34,549 bases of DNA from Betaproteobacteria bacterium HGW-Betaproteobacteria-18 (lineage in GTDB: Bacteria; Pseudomonadota; Gammaproteobacteria; Burkholderiales; Burkholderiaceae_C): positions 1-34,549 of the forward strand of contig PHCO01000009.1 of assembly GCA_002842265.1 (NCBI GenBank), given 5' to 3'. Shown here one piece after another: positions 1 to 9,564 of the stretch. A model generated the notes under the pieces. The model saw only the letters and a list, made by a program, of their open reading frames with translations, was not told the DNA's origin and ran no database searches. Made by a program: the position numbers and the translations under genes. How positions within the stretch are numbered: position 1 is the stretch's first letter; each line of letters begins with the position of its first letter.

Positions 1-1372
1 GGTGGCCAATGCCGCGCTTGGGCGTGGTCACGGCGCGCAAGAATGCCGGGTCGTCGTTGTTGTTGATCCACAGGCGAAACCAGGCGCACAGGTCCTTGAT
101 TTCGGCACGATCAAAAAAGCTGGTGCCGCCCGACACCTTGTACGGAATCGCCGCCTTGCGCAGCGCTTTCTCGAAGGTCTTGGCCTGGTGGTTGGCGCGG
201 TAGAGCACGGCGAAGTCCCTGTAATTGACGGCTCCCACGCTTGTCGCTTCGCGTACTGCGCTGCCCCCCGAGGGGTCGGCGCCTTGCTTGGGGCGGCCCG
301 GCGCGGCGGCGCTGATCGTTCTGGGAGTTCCTGTGACGCCACCAGCAGCGCGCAGGCTCTGGATGCGCGCCACGGTGCGTTCGGCCTCGTGTTCTTCGGA
401 ATCGGCATCGACCACCCGCACCGGTTCGCCTTCGCCCAGGTCGCTCCACAGGTTTTTGGGATACAGCTTGGGGTTGGGGCCAATCACGTTGTTGGCGGCA
501 CGCAATATGGCCGACGTGGAGCGGTAGTTTTGCTCCAGCTTGATGACCTTGAGCGCCGGGAAATCAATGGGGAGTTTTTTCAGGTTGTCCAGCGTGGCAC
601 CGCGCCAGCCGTAGATGGACTGGTCGTCGTCGCCCACGGCGGTAAAACGGGCCTGCGCCGGATCCTTGCCGCCCACCAGCAGTTTCAGCAGATCGTATTG
701 GGTGGCGTTGGTGTCCTGGTATTCGTCCACCAGAATGTGCCCGACCTGCTTTTGCCACTTTTGCCTGACATGTTCGTGGTTTTGTAGCAATTTGAGCGGC
801 AGGCTGATCAGGTCGTCGAAGTCCACGCTCTGGTAAGCCGTGAGCCGTTCCTCGTAATGCGCCATCACGCGCGCCACGATGCGCTCGCTGTCGGTGCTGG
901 CCTGGGCCGCAGCGGCAGCGGCGTTAAACCCCTGGTTCTTCCACAGGCTGATGGTCCATTGCCAGCTGCGTGCGGTGGCGGCATCGACACTGCCGCCGGC
1001 GTCTTTGAGGATACTGGTCACGTCGTCGCTGTCCAGAATCGAAAACTGGGATTTGAGGCCCAGCGCCGCGCCATCCTCGCGCAGCAGGCGCACCCCGAGG
1101 GCGTGAAAGGTGCAGATCACCGCGTCTTTGGCGGCCTTGCCAATCAAGCCGCGGGCGCGTTCGCGCATCTCGGTGGCGGCCTTGTTGGTGAAGGTGATGG
1201 CAAAGATGTTTTTGGCCGCCACCCCGGACTGAATCAATCGACCGATCTTGTGGGTGATGACCCGGGTTTTGCCCGAACCCGCGCCGGCCAGCACCAGGCA
1301 GGGGCCGTGCATGAAGTTCACGGCTTCTTGCTGGGCCAGGTTCAAGCCGGTGGTGGGGGAGGGGGAGGACAT
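1..1372 (-). CDS. Rep/UvrD-family ATP-dependent DNA helicase, partial (C-terminus beyond left edge)
   Basis: My own reverse translation from ATG at 1372: MSSPSPTTGLNLAQQEAVNFMHGPCLVLAGAGSGKTRVITHKIGRLI (Walker A), ITFTNKAATEMRERA, DEYQDTNATQY, GDDDQSIYGWRGA, LEQNYRSTSAIL, YKVSGGTSFFDRAEIKDL. The frame stays open to the window edge. The ORF track lists only out-of-frame ORFs here because no stop is present. Confidence 0.93.
   Translation of the reverse strand, partial: MSSPSPTTGLNLAQQEAVNFMHGPCLVLAGAGSGKTRVITHKIGRLIQSGVAAKNIFAITFTNKAATEMRERARGLIGKAAKDAVICTFHALGVRLLREDGAALGLKSQFSILDSDDVTSILKDAGGSVDAATARSWQWTISLWKNQGFNAAAAAAQASTDSERIVARVMAHYEERLTAYQSVDFDDLISLPLKLLQNHEHVRQKWQKQVGHILVDEYQDTNATQYDLLKLLVGGKDPAQARFTAVGDDDQSIYGWRGATLDNLKKLPIDFPALKVIKLEQNYRSTSAILRAANNVIGPNPKLYPKNLWSDLGEGEPVRVVDADSEEHEAERTVARIQSLRAAGGVTGTPRTISAAAPGRPKQGADPSGGSAVREATSVGAVNYRDFAVLYRANHQAKTFEKALRKAAIPYKVSGGTSFFDRAEIKDLCAWFRLWINNNDDPAFLRAVTTPKRGIGH
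232..352. repeat. GC-rich palindromic repeat-like insertion inside the helicase ORF
   Basis: Contains GCTTGTCGCTTCGCGTACTGCGCTGCCCCCCGAGGGG..GCGCCTTGCTTGGGGCGGCCCGGCGCGGCGGC. Encodes about 40 low-complexity residues (AAGGVTGTPRTISAAAPGRPKQGADPSGGSAVREATSVGA) between conserved EEHEAERTVARIQSL and VNYRDFAVLYRANHQ. Confidence 0.7.
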
Positions 1373-1430
1373 CAGAGACAACTTTTGCGAAGGGGCGAAT
1401 CATACCCAGTGGCGGCCGGAGGCCGCGGCA

Positions 1431-2903
1431 TCAATCGGTCGTCACAAAGTCAATAAAACCGCGTTCCACGTCGGTGGCGACCAGCTTGACCCGGATTTGG
1501 TCGCCGACCTTGAGGCTGGTTTGACTGCGTACCAGCTTGCCCTCGGCGGGGGGCGTGAAAATACGCACCCAAATGCCATCGGTGGTACTGCCGGTCACGA
1601 TCGCGTCATAGCGCTGGCCGATGTGTGCCTCCAGCAGCAGCGCGGCATCGGACTTGCGCATGCGCCGTTCGACTTTCTGGGCGGCATCTTCCTGGCGGGT
1701 GCAGTGCAGGGCCAGGTCGGCCAGTTCAGCGTTCGAATAGGGCTGCGGCTGGTCGGCCAGCGCCGCCTTGAGCAGCCGCGAGGTGATCAGGTCGGGGAAG
1801 CGCCGGTTCGGCGCGGTGGAGTGGGTGTAGTCACGCACGGCCAGGCCAAAGTGGCCGGTGGGCGCACCGCTGGGCGTCTCCACCACGTATTCGCCCGAGC
1901 CCATGAGCCGCACGATGACCAGCGACAGATCGGAGAAGCGCAGCGGGTCGGCCAGGCGGCGCTTGGCCAGGAACGCTTCGAGTGCTTTGGAATCGGGCTC
2001 GGTCGGCAGGGTTTCGCCGTACTCCTGAGCGACTGCCACAATGCGCTGCCAGCGCTCGGGCGAGCGCACCACGCGCCGCAATGAGGCGCCGCCACGCCCT
2101 GCCAGGTAACGCGCGGTACAGCCGTTGGTGGCAATCATCACTTCCTCGATCAGCTGACGCGCGCGGTTTTGCACCTGCTGGCGAATATCGACCACCTGCT
2201 CGCCTTCAAACACGGCGCGCGGTTGAAAGGTCTCCAGCTCCAGCGAGCCCTCGGCACGTCGGCGCAGCCGCAAGCGCTGGGCCAGCGCATCCTGTGTGCT
2301 CAGTTGCGCCGCCATGCCTGGCATCGCCGCCGCTGCGGCTGGCAGTGCGCCCTCGCCTTCAATCCAGGCACTGACCGCGTCATAGTCCAGCTTGGCCTTG
2401 TTGCGCACCCGGGCGCGATAGACCGTGGCGCCCGCCAGCGAGGCGTCAATGTTGAAGACCATCTCGGTCACCAGCACCAACCGATCCTGTGCAAAGTTGA
2501 GCGAGGTCAGGTCGGTGGACAGGCGCTCGGGCAGCATCGGGAAAATGCGGGCCGAGGTGTACACCGAGGTCGTGTTGGTGAGCGCATGCTCGTCGATGGC
2601 GCTGCCTTTTTTGACCAGCGCGTCCACATCGGCAATGGCCACCCACAGCCTGACCACGCCTTGGTCCAGCAACTCGCAGACCGTGAGCTGGTCCAGATCG
2701 CGCGAATCCTCGTTGTCGATGGAGCACCACAGCAGATCAGTCAGGTCGTGGATATCCGGACTGTCCTCGCGCCCGGGGCCGGTGATGGTTGCCAGCTCGC
2801 GCTCGACTCGCGCCGGAAATTCAGGTTCGAGTCCGCGCTCGGACATGGCGAGGGTGGCAATGCGGACCAGGTCGGAGCGGTGGTGTGGATGCTTTGGGTT
2901 CAT
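1431..2903 (-). CDS. RNB-domain exoribonuclease (RNase II/R family)
   Basis: 490 aa; SPDIHDLTDLLWCSIDNEDSRDLDQLTVCE (RNB catalytic Asp region), LRVWVAIADVDALV-like segment, DYTHSTAPNRRFPDLITSRLL; C-terminal S1-like segment. Start overlaps the gshB stop. Confidence 0.88.
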   Translation of the reverse strand: MNPKHPHHRSDLVRIATLAMSERGLEPEFPARVERELATITGPGREDSPDIHDLTDLLWCSIDNEDSRDLDQLTVCELLDQGVVRLWVAIADVDALVKKGSAIDEHALTNTTSVYTSARIFPMLPERLSTDLTSLNFAQDRLVLVTEMVFNIDASLAGATVYRARVRNKAKLDYDAVSAWIEGEGALPAAAAAMPGMAAQLSTQDALAQRLRLRRRAEGSLELETFQPRAVFEGEQVVDIRQQVQNRARQLIEEVMIATNGCTARYLAGRGGASLRRVVRSPERWQRIVAVAQEYGETLPTEPDSKALEAFLAKRRLADPLRFSDLSLVIVRLMGSGEYVVETPSGAPTGHFGLAVRDYTHSTAPNRRFPDLITSRLLKAALADQPQPYSNAELADLALHCTRQEDAAQKVERRMRKSDAALLLEAHIGQRYDAIVTGSTTDGIWVRIFTPPAEGKLVRSQTSLKVGDQIRVKLVATDVERGFIDFVTTD

Positions 2904-3859
2904 GGCGCCACCGCCGATTCCAGCTCTTGCACAAACATGGCGGCCACATCAAAGCCGGTCTGGTCAAAAATCTCCTGGAAACAGGTTGGGCTGGTGACGT
3001 TGATTTCGGTCAGGCTGTCGCCAATCACGTCCAGTCCCATCAGCAGCAAACCGCGCTGGGACAGCACCGGGCCAATGGTTTCGGCAATGGCGCGGTCGCG
3101 CGCGCTCAGGGGCTGCGCCACGCCCTTGCCGCCCACAGCCAGGTTGCCGCGCACTTCGCCGCCTTGCGGAATGCGCGCCAGGCAGTAAGGCACGGGCTGG
3201 CCGCCAATCACCAGAATGCGTTTGTCGCCCTCGGCAATGGCGGGCAGAAATTTTTTCACCATCACGGTTTGCGCGCCGTCCTGGTTGAGCGTCTCGATGA
3301 TGGCCCCCAGGTTCAGCCCGTCTTCCTTCACCCGGAAAATGCCCGTGCCGCCCATGCCGTCAAGTGGTTTGAGGATGATGTCGTGGTGCTCGGCATGAAA
3401 ACGTTTGATGTCCTGCGCCTCGCGCGTCACCAGCGTCGGGCCAATGAACTGGGGCCATTCCAGGATGGCCAGTTTTTCGGGGTGGTCGCGCAGCGCCCGC
3501 GGTTTGTTGAAAACCTTGGCACCCTCGCGCTCGGCCTGCTCCAGCAGATGCGTGGCGTAGAAAAACTCGCTGTCAAACGGCGGGTCCTTGCGCATCACCA
3601 CCGCGTCGAAGTCCTTGAGGGCTTGCCCCCGCGCATCGGGTGCTTGCCGGGCGATGCTGAACCAGTGCACCGGGTCACCGGTGAGGGTGATGTCGCGCAC
3701 AGCAGCGGACACCGGGGCGCCACGCTGCCACATGATGTCTTGGGGCTCACAGGCGCTGATTTGGTGGCCGCGGGCTTGCCCCTCGCGCATCATGGCAAAG
3801 GTGGTGTCCTTGTAAATTTTGAAGGATTCAAGCGGGTCGGCGACAAATAACAGGTTCAT
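2900..3859 (-). CDS. gshB: Glutathione synthetase
   Basis: 319 aa; MNLLFVADPLESFKIYKDTTFAMMREGQARGH, ILKPLDGMGGTGIFRV, LLLMGLDVIGDSLTEINVTSPTCFQEI. Confidence 0.95.
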   Translation of the reverse strand: MNLLFVADPLESFKIYKDTTFAMMREGQARGHQISACEPQDIMWQRGAPVSAAVRDITLTGDPVHWFSIARQAPDARGQALKDFDAVVMRKDPPFDSEFFYATHLLEQAEREGAKVFNKPRALRDHPEKLAILEWPQFIGPTLVTREAQDIKRFHAEHHDIILKPLDGMGGTGIFRVKEDGLNLGAIIETLNQDGAQTVMVKKFLPAIAEGDKRILVIGGQPVPYCLARIPQGGEVRGNLAVGGKGVAQPLSARDRAIAETIGPVLSQRGLLLMGLDVIGDSLTEINVTSPTCFQEIFDQTGFDVAAMFVQELESAVAP

Positions 3860-3879
3860 TCAGGGTCATCCTTCATCAG

Positions 3880-4164
3880 TTGGGGGACAGAGCCAATCTT
3901 TATTTGTTGAGGACAGGGCAAATTTGCTGCGCAAATATTGGTCTGTCCCGCAAATTCGAAAGATTCTTGGTCTGTTCCGCAAATTATTAACGTGAAATAC
4001 CGTTCGTGGTGAGCCTGTCGAACCACCTCTTCGACCCTTCGCCAAACTCTTGACAGACCAGGCTCAGCCCGAACGGAACTTAAAACATCATCGGGCCGAG
4101 TCTATAAAGAACTGTCCGGCAAGCTTAAAGTGTTGAGGACAGAGCTAAAGATCTGTCCCACAAG
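3880..4164. repeat. Composite intergenic repeat with several GGACAG/CTGTCC half-sites flanking another palindrome
   Basis: GGACAG at 3885, 3911 and 4137; CTGTCC at 3943, 4112 and 4153; CTGTTCC near 3972; repeated (T)TGAGGACAG and GGTCTGTYCCGCAAATT phrases. Confidence 0.7.
4000..4076. repeat. CCGTTCG...CGAACGG imperfect palindromic intergenic repeat
   Basis: CCGTTCGTGGTGAGCCTGTCGAACCA...TGACAGACCAGGCTCAGCCCGAACGG; complementary arms. Resembles a repeat widespread in proteobacterial intergenic regions. Confidence 0.8.
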
Positions 4165-4167
4165 GTA

Positions 4168-6036
4168 TCAGATTTCAATTTTGCTGCCCAGCTCCACCAC
4201 GGAGTTGCTGGGCAGCTTCAGGAAGTTCGCCGCACCGCTGGCGTTCAGGTGCATTTGGGCAAACAGTTTCTCGCGCCAGTGAGCCATGCCGCCGCCCAGC
4301 GTTGGCGCGATGGTGTCGCGGCTCAGGAAATAACTGGTGCTCATGGGTTCAAGCTCAAAACCCCGGCCCGTCATCAGTTGCAGGGCGCGTGGCAAATCGG
4401 GTTCGTTTTTAAAGCCGTAGTTCACCACCACCTGCCAGCAGTCGTGCCCCAGCGCTTCAAGCTCCAGGCGCTTGTTCATGCCGATCCAGGGCACTTCATG
4501 GTTCACCACCGTGACAAACAGGTTGACTTCATGCAGCACCTTGTTGTGCTTGAGGTTGTGCAGCATGGCGTTGGGCACGGTGCCGGGCGCTGCGGTCAAA
4601 AACACGGCGGTGCCTGGTACGCGGGTGGGGGGGCTGAGCAAAACAGCTTCCAGAAAGCTCGTCAAATCAATGGCATCGGCGGCCAGCTTCTGGTTCAGCA
4701 GGCGCCGGCCGTCTTTCCAGGTCAGCATCAGGGTGAAGACCCCAGCTGCAATCAGCAATGGAAACCAGCCGCCATCCACCAGCTTGAGCAGGTTGGAGCT
4801 GAAAAATGCCAAATCCACCACAAAAAAGACGCTGGTTGCCGCAAAACACAGCACCAGCGGGTAATTCCAGGCATAGCGGATCACAAAAAATGTCAATACC
4901 GTGGTGATGAGCATGTCCAGCGTGACGGCAATACCGTAGGCTGCGGCCAGGTTGCTGGACGACTTGAACAGCACCACCGCCAGCACAATCAGCACAAACA
5001 GCCCCCAATTGACAAATGGCATGTAGATTTGGCCGGTTTCCTTGACGCTGGTGTGCAGCACCTGAAAGCGTGGCAGATAACCCAGTTGAATGACCTGTTT
5101 GGTGACCGAAAACGCGCCGGTGATCAGCGCCTGCGAGGCAATCACGGTGGCCAGCGTGGCCAGGCCGACCAGCGGGATCAGGGCCCAGTTGGGGGCCATC
5201 ATGAAAAACGGGTTTTTGACAGCGTCGGGGTTACTCAGCAGCAGCGCACCTTGGCCAAAATAATTCAACGTCAACGCGGGCATGACGATGCAAAACCAGG
5301 CCAGGCGGATCGGCTTCTTGCCGAAATGCCCCATGTCGGCATACAGCGCCTCGCCACCGGTCACGCACAGCACCACCGCGCCCAGAATGATGAATGTGGT
5401 GAGTGGCTCAGTCCACATGAAGCCCAGCGCGTAGTGCGGGCTCAGTGCCCACAGGATCTCGGGGTTGTGAAAGATGTGCGACACGCCCAGCACGGCAATA
5501 CAAGCAAACCAGACCAGCGTGATGGGCCCGAAAAACTTGCCAATGTCTGCCGTACCGCGTTTTTGTACGGCAAACAGACCAAACAAAATCAGCAGCGTGA
5601 GCGGGATCACCGCCTTCTTGAAATTGGGCGACACCACTTCCAGGCCTTCGACCGCTGACAGTACGGAAATCGCGGGGGTAATGACGCCATCGCCATAAAA
5701 CAGGCAGGTGCCAAAAATGCCGACCAGCAGCAGCACACGCCGTAACCGGGGCTTGTTTTTGACCGACTGCGAGGCCAGCGCCAGCATGGCCACCAGACCG
5801 CCTTCACCATTGTTGTCGGCGCGCAGCACCAGGGTCACATATTTCAGCGAAATGATGACGGTCAGGGTCCAGAAAAAGATGGACAAAATGCCCATCACGT
5901 TGTCGGTGGTGAAGGGCACGTGACCGGCGCCAAACACTTCCTTGACGGCGTACAGCACGCTGGTGCCGATGTCGCCATAGACCACACCAATGGCACCCAG
6001 GGTGAGTGCGCGAAGTGATGATTGAGAAATTGCCAA
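4168..6036 (-). CDS. kup: KUP-family low-affinity potassium uptake protein
   Basis: 622 aa; [53 protein letters not shown]. Predicted start codon is TTG (plus-strand CAA at 6034-6036). Confidence 0.95.
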   Translation of the reverse strand: MAISQSSLRALTLGAIGVVYGDIGTSVLYAVKEVFGAGHVPFTTDNVMGILSIFFWTLTVIISLKYVTLVLRADNNGEGGLVAMLALASQSVKNKPRLRRVLLLVGIFGTCLFYGDGVITPAISVLSAVEGLEVVSPNFKKAVIPLTLLILFGLFAVQKRGTADIGKFFGPITLVWFACIAVLGVSHIFHNPEILWALSPHYALGFMWTEPLTTFIILGAVVLCVTGGEALYADMGHFGKKPIRLAWFCIVMPALTLNYFGQGALLLSNPDAVKNPFFMMAPNWALIPLVGLATLATVIASQALITGAFSVTKQVIQLGYLPRFQVLHTSVKETGQIYMPFVNWGLFVLIVLAVVLFKSSSNLAAAYGIAVTLDMLITTVLTFFVIRYAWNYPLVLCFAATSVFFVVDLAFFSSNLLKLVDGGWFPLLIAAGVFTLMLTWKDGRRLLNQKLAADAIDLTSFLEAVLLSPPTRVPGTAVFLTAAPGTVPNAMLHNLKHNKVLHEVNLFVTVVNHEVPWIGMNKRLELEALGHDCWQVVVNYGFKNEPDLPRALQLMTGRGFELEPMSTSYFLSRDTIAPTLGGGMAHWREKLFAQMHLNASGAANFLKLPSNSVVELGSKIEI

Positions 6037-6107
6037 ATAGTCACCCGGGGGCAGCGTCGCCGGGCTCCGTGTCGTGAGGGAACGCTATTTTGCGTCAGAA
6101 ACGCAGG

Positions 6108-7403
6108 TTATTCGAAATCCTGTGCGTCGGGGTCGGTGGCTTCCAGCTCGTAACTGGCTGCCAGCATGGCCAGGCGACCCACCACACCGTACATGTAGAA
6201 GCGGTTGGGCACACTGGCACCGGGTTTGACGCCCGGCTGCGGTAATTGTGTGCTGTGCTCGAACGCCAGCGGCACGTAACCCGCACCCGGCGCATTGAGG
6301 TTTTCATCGACACCACGCCCGGCGTGCACCCGGTAGAAGCCACCCACCACGTAACGGTCCATCATATAGACCACGGGTTCGGCCACCGCGTCGTTGACGC
6401 GCTCTTGCGTCAGCACGCCTTCCTGGACCATGAAGTCATGCGGCAACCAAGGGGCCTTGCGGCCTTTGGTCAGGGTCTGGATGCGTTCTTGCAGCGCCTG
6501 CATGTCTTTGGCGTCGCGCACGGTGACGATGCCCAGTTCGTGGGTGCCGTGGTCGGCTTTGACCACCACAAAGGGTTTTTCCTTGATGCCGTACTCTTTG
6601 TACTTGCGTTTCACGCGGGTCAGAACCGTATCGACCTGGGTTTGCAAACAGTCCAGCCCCTCGCTGTCACCCATGTTGACATTGGCACAGCGGTCAAACA
6701 GGGGGTGAATCAGCCAGGGATCAACGCCCAGCAATTTGCCCAGGCGTTTGGCCACTTCTTCGTAACACTTGAAATGCGTGCTCTTGCGCCGGGTGGGCCA
6801 ACCCGCGTGCAGCGGCGGTAGCAGGTATTGCTCGTAAATTTCTTCCAGAATGCCGGGCACACCAGCGCTCAGGTCGTTGTTGAGCAAAACGGTGCAGGGG
6901 TCAAAGTCTTTGAGCCCGAGGCGGCGCTTGCCGCGAATGACCGGCTCCAGCGTCACCCGGTCACCGTTTTGAAGCTCATACGTGGTATTTTTTTTGACGG
7001 CCGGGTCGATCGAACCCAGCCGCACATTCAGGCCCGCCATGTTGAAAATGCGTTGCAGTTGCGCCAGGTTGGCCAGGTAAAAACTGCTGGGCTGGCCGTT
7101 TTCCGGGATCACCAGCAGGTTGCGCGCTTCCGGGCAAATTTTCTCGATGGCCGCCATGGCCGCCTGCACGGCCAGCGGCAGCATTTCGGGGGTCAGGTTG
7201 TTCCAGCCACCGGGGTACAGGTTGGTATCGACCGGGGCCAGCTTGAAACCGGCGTTGCGCACATCCACCGAGCTGTAAAACGGCGGTGTGTGCTCCATCC
7301 ACTCCAGCCTGAACCAGCGCTCGATGGCGGGCATGGAATCCAGCACGCGCTGCTCCAACTCGTTGATGGGGCCCGTCAGGGCAGTGATCAGGTGCGGGAC
7401 CAT
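6108..7403 (-). CDS. gshA: Glutamate--cysteine ligase (beta/gammaproteobacterial type)
   Basis: 431 aa; VDTNLYPGGWNNLTPEM, LLVIPENGQPSSFYLANL, VVKADHGTHELGIVTVRDAKDM. Confidence 0.92.
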   Translation of the reverse strand: MVPHLITALTGPINELEQRVLDSMPAIERWFRLEWMEHTPPFYSSVDVRNAGFKLAPVDTNLYPGGWNNLTPEMLPLAVQAAMAAIEKICPEARNLLVIPENGQPSSFYLANLAQLQRIFNMAGLNVRLGSIDPAVKKNTTYELQNGDRVTLEPVIRGKRRLGLKDFDPCTVLLNNDLSAGVPGILEEIYEQYLLPPLHAGWPTRRKSTHFKCYEEVAKRLGKLLGVDPWLIHPLFDRCANVNMGDSEGLDCLQTQVDTVLTRVKRKYKEYGIKEKPFVVVKADHGTHELGIVTVRDAKDMQALQERIQTLTKGRKAPWLPHDFMVQEGVLTQERVNDAVAEPVVYMMDRYVVGGFYRVHAGRGVDENLNAPGAGYVPLAFEHSTQLPQPGVKPGASVPNRFYMYGVVGRLAMLAASYELEATDPDAQDFE

Positions 7404-7480
7404 AGGAGACCTTGCATAGTGTGGCGCAGATTTTAAGGGCCTACTTGCCGCCTTCGGTCAGCCAGTGCACCAGCGCCGGT

Positions 7481-8764
7481 TCAGCCACGCACTTCACCTT
7501 CGCCCAGCACCACATACTTGAGCGAAGTCAGACCTTCGATGCCAACCGGACCGCGGGCGTGAAACTTGTCGGTACTGATGCCAATTTCGGCACCCAGGCC
7601 GTACTCAAAGCCATCGGCAAAGCGGGTGCTGGTGTTGACCATGACGCTGGCCGAATCGACCTCGCGCAAAAACTGCTGCGCGTGCATGTGGTCACGCGTC
7701 AGGATGGCATCGGTGTGGTGGCTGGAGTACTGGTTGATGTGGGCTATGGCCTCATCCACACCTGAAACCACCTTGATGCTGATGATGGGTGCCAGGTATT
7801 CTTCAAACCAGTCGGCCTCCAGCGCAGGTTGCAGCGTCATTTTTTGCGGGCAGGCTTGCAGCAGCGTCAGGGCTTCGGGGTCGCATCGCATCTCCACCCC
7901 CTTGGTTGCATAAATGGCACCGATCAAGGGCAAAAATTGGGCCGCCACGCCGCGCGCCACCAGCAGGCTCTCGGTGGCGTTGCAGGGGCTGTATTTGTTG
8001 GTTTTGGCGTTGTCGGCCACCTTGACGGCCATGGCCAGGTCGCACGGGTCATCGACATAAGTGTGGCAGTTGCCGTCCAGGTGCTTGATGACCGGCACCT
8101 TGGCGTCGCGGCTGATGCGCTCGATCAGGCCCTTGCCGCCGCGTGGAATGATTACATCCACAAATTGGGGCATGGTGATGAGTTCACCCACCACGGCGCG
8201 GTCGGTGGTTTGCACCAGTTGCACGGCATGGGCGGGCAGGCCGGAGTCGATCAGGGCCTGTTGCACCAGTCGGGCCAGCGCCTTGTTGGACTCAATGGCC
8301 TCCGAGCCGCCGCGCAAAATGCAGGCGTTGCCGCTTTTGATGGACAGGCTGGCGGCCTCGATGGTGACGTTGGGCCGGCTCTCGAAGATCATGCCGAAGA
8401 CGCCAATCGGCACGCGCATCTGGCCGACCCGGATGCCGCTGGGCTGCTGGCGCAGGGCGGTGATTTCGCCAATGATGTCGGCCATGGCGGCCAGTTGCTC
8501 GCAGCCCTGGGCACAGGTCTCGATCACTTTGGGGGTGAGCTTGAGCCGGTCCACCATCGGTGCGGCCAGGCCCGCAGCGACAGCGCGTTCCAGGTCTTTG
8601 GCGTTGTCGATTTGCAGCGCATCCACGTTGGCGCGCAGCAGCTTGGCGAGTTGGCGCAGCGCGGCGTTGCGGGTCGCTGCCGGCACTTTGGCCATCAGGG
8701 CCGAGGCCTGTTTGGCCTGCAAACCCAGGGTCTGGGTGTCGGTGGTGGCAAGGGGTGTATTCAT
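7481..8764 (-). CDS. proA: Glutamate-5-semialdehyde dehydrogenase (gamma-glutamyl phosphate reductase)
   Basis: 427 aa; [93 protein letters not shown]. Confidence 0.97.
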   Translation of the reverse strand: MNTPLATTDTQTLGLQAKQASALMAKVPAATRNAALRQLAKLLRANVDALQIDNAKDLERAVAAGLAAPMVDRLKLTPKVIETCAQGCEQLAAMADIIGEITALRQQPSGIRVGQMRVPIGVFGMIFESRPNVTIEAASLSIKSGNACILRGGSEAIESNKALARLVQQALIDSGLPAHAVQLVQTTDRAVVGELITMPQFVDVIIPRGGKGLIERISRDAKVPVIKHLDGNCHTYVDDPCDLAMAVKVADNAKTNKYSPCNATESLLVARGVAAQFLPLIGAIYATKGVEMRCDPEALTLLQACPQKMTLQPALEADWFEEYLAPIISIKVVSGVDEAIAHINQYSSHHTDAILTRDHMHAQQFLREVDSASVMVNTSTRFADGFEYGLGAEIGISTDKFHARGPVGIEGLTSLKYVVLGEGEVRG

Positions 8765-8770
8765 GGTAGC

Positions 8771-9328
8771 TCAGGGCCGTGGCATTGCCTCCAGCACCGA
8801 TCGACCCAACTGGCGCTCCAACTGGGTGAGCGAGATGACGCCACGAATGCGGGCCGGGCCTTGCGAAGTGGCCGATTGCACCACCAGCAAGTGGCTGTGT
8901 TTGAGTTTTTTGAAGGTGGCAATCACCCGGCCTACGTTGCTTGCTTTCAACTCGTTGTAGTCCAGTGCATCCAGCGCTGCCAGCGGTGTCATGACATCGG
9001 CCACCGACAGGTCCTGGCGCCGGATGTTGCGTTTATTGATCTGCCGCATCGGCTTTTCGCCCACCAGGTCGGCCAGCGTGATCAGGCCATCCACGCACGG
9101 GAAACCGCTCACCACGAACAGCGAGCGTACGCCTTGATGAATCATGGCTTGCTCGGCTTTGTCCAGAGACGTGTGCGGATCGATGGTGGCGGCCTTGACC
9201 CTGGCCAGGTCGGTCATGACCTCGATGCCGGGCGACTGCTCCGTCACCGCGCCTTGCTCCTTGGGTTGCGCTTGCTCGATGCAGGTGTTCTCCGGAAAGC
9301 GGAAGGTTGAAAGTGCAGTTGGGTGCAT
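8771..9328 (-). CDS. CBS-domain protein
   Basis: From MHPTALSTFRF; SLDKAEQAMIHQGVRSLFVVSGFPCVDGLITLADLVGEK and VADVMTPLAALDALDYNELKASNVGRVIATFKKLKHSHLLVV. The ORF track extends upstream to 9490. Confidence 0.85.
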   Translation of the reverse strand: MHPTALSTFRFPENTCIEQAQPKEQGAVTEQSPGIEVMTDLARVKAATIDPHTSLDKAEQAMIHQGVRSLFVVSGFPCVDGLITLADLVGEKPMRQINKRNIRRQDLSVADVMTPLAALDALDYNELKASNVGRVIATFKKLKHSHLLVVQSATSQGPARIRGVISLTQLERQLGRSVLEAMPRP

Positions 9329-9564
9329 GGGCGGTCTCCTGGCTATGGTTGGCTGAAGGTGGCGGTAAATCAGTGAAACGGCAAACAAGTTGTCGTTCCA
9401 GGACTGGCATCGTACTTGATTTGGCCATGGGGCTGTCCTGAATGCCATGGCAACAAAAAAACCCGATTTTGGGGGAAAACACCAGCACACAAGTCGGGTG
9501 AGTTGACCAATAATAAGACCACACTATTTTTTATGTGCAACTTTTTTTCCGGAGATTGATCCCC

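Noticed and set aside
2-787. 261-aa plus-strand ORF
   Set aside because: Antisense to the Rep/UvrD helicase, whose motifs read clearly on the minus strand.
4249-5658. 469-aa plus-strand ORF
   Set aside because: Antisense to kup, low-complexity His/Gln-rich composition and no recognisable domain; a shadow ORF of GC-rich coding DNA.
7404-7480. Possible gene remnant (PALVHWLTEGGK-like reading) between gshA and proA
   Set aside because: Very short and in a single frame; I could not assign it to any protein, so no claim is made.
7829-9310. 493-aa plus-strand ORF
   Set aside because: Antisense to proA and the CBS gene; Gly/His/Gln-rich shadow composition.
9461-9499. ACCCGA...TCGGGT inverted repeat upstream of the TAXI gene
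   Set aside because: Only 6-bp arms with a 27-nt spacer and no T-run context; not distinguishable from chance.
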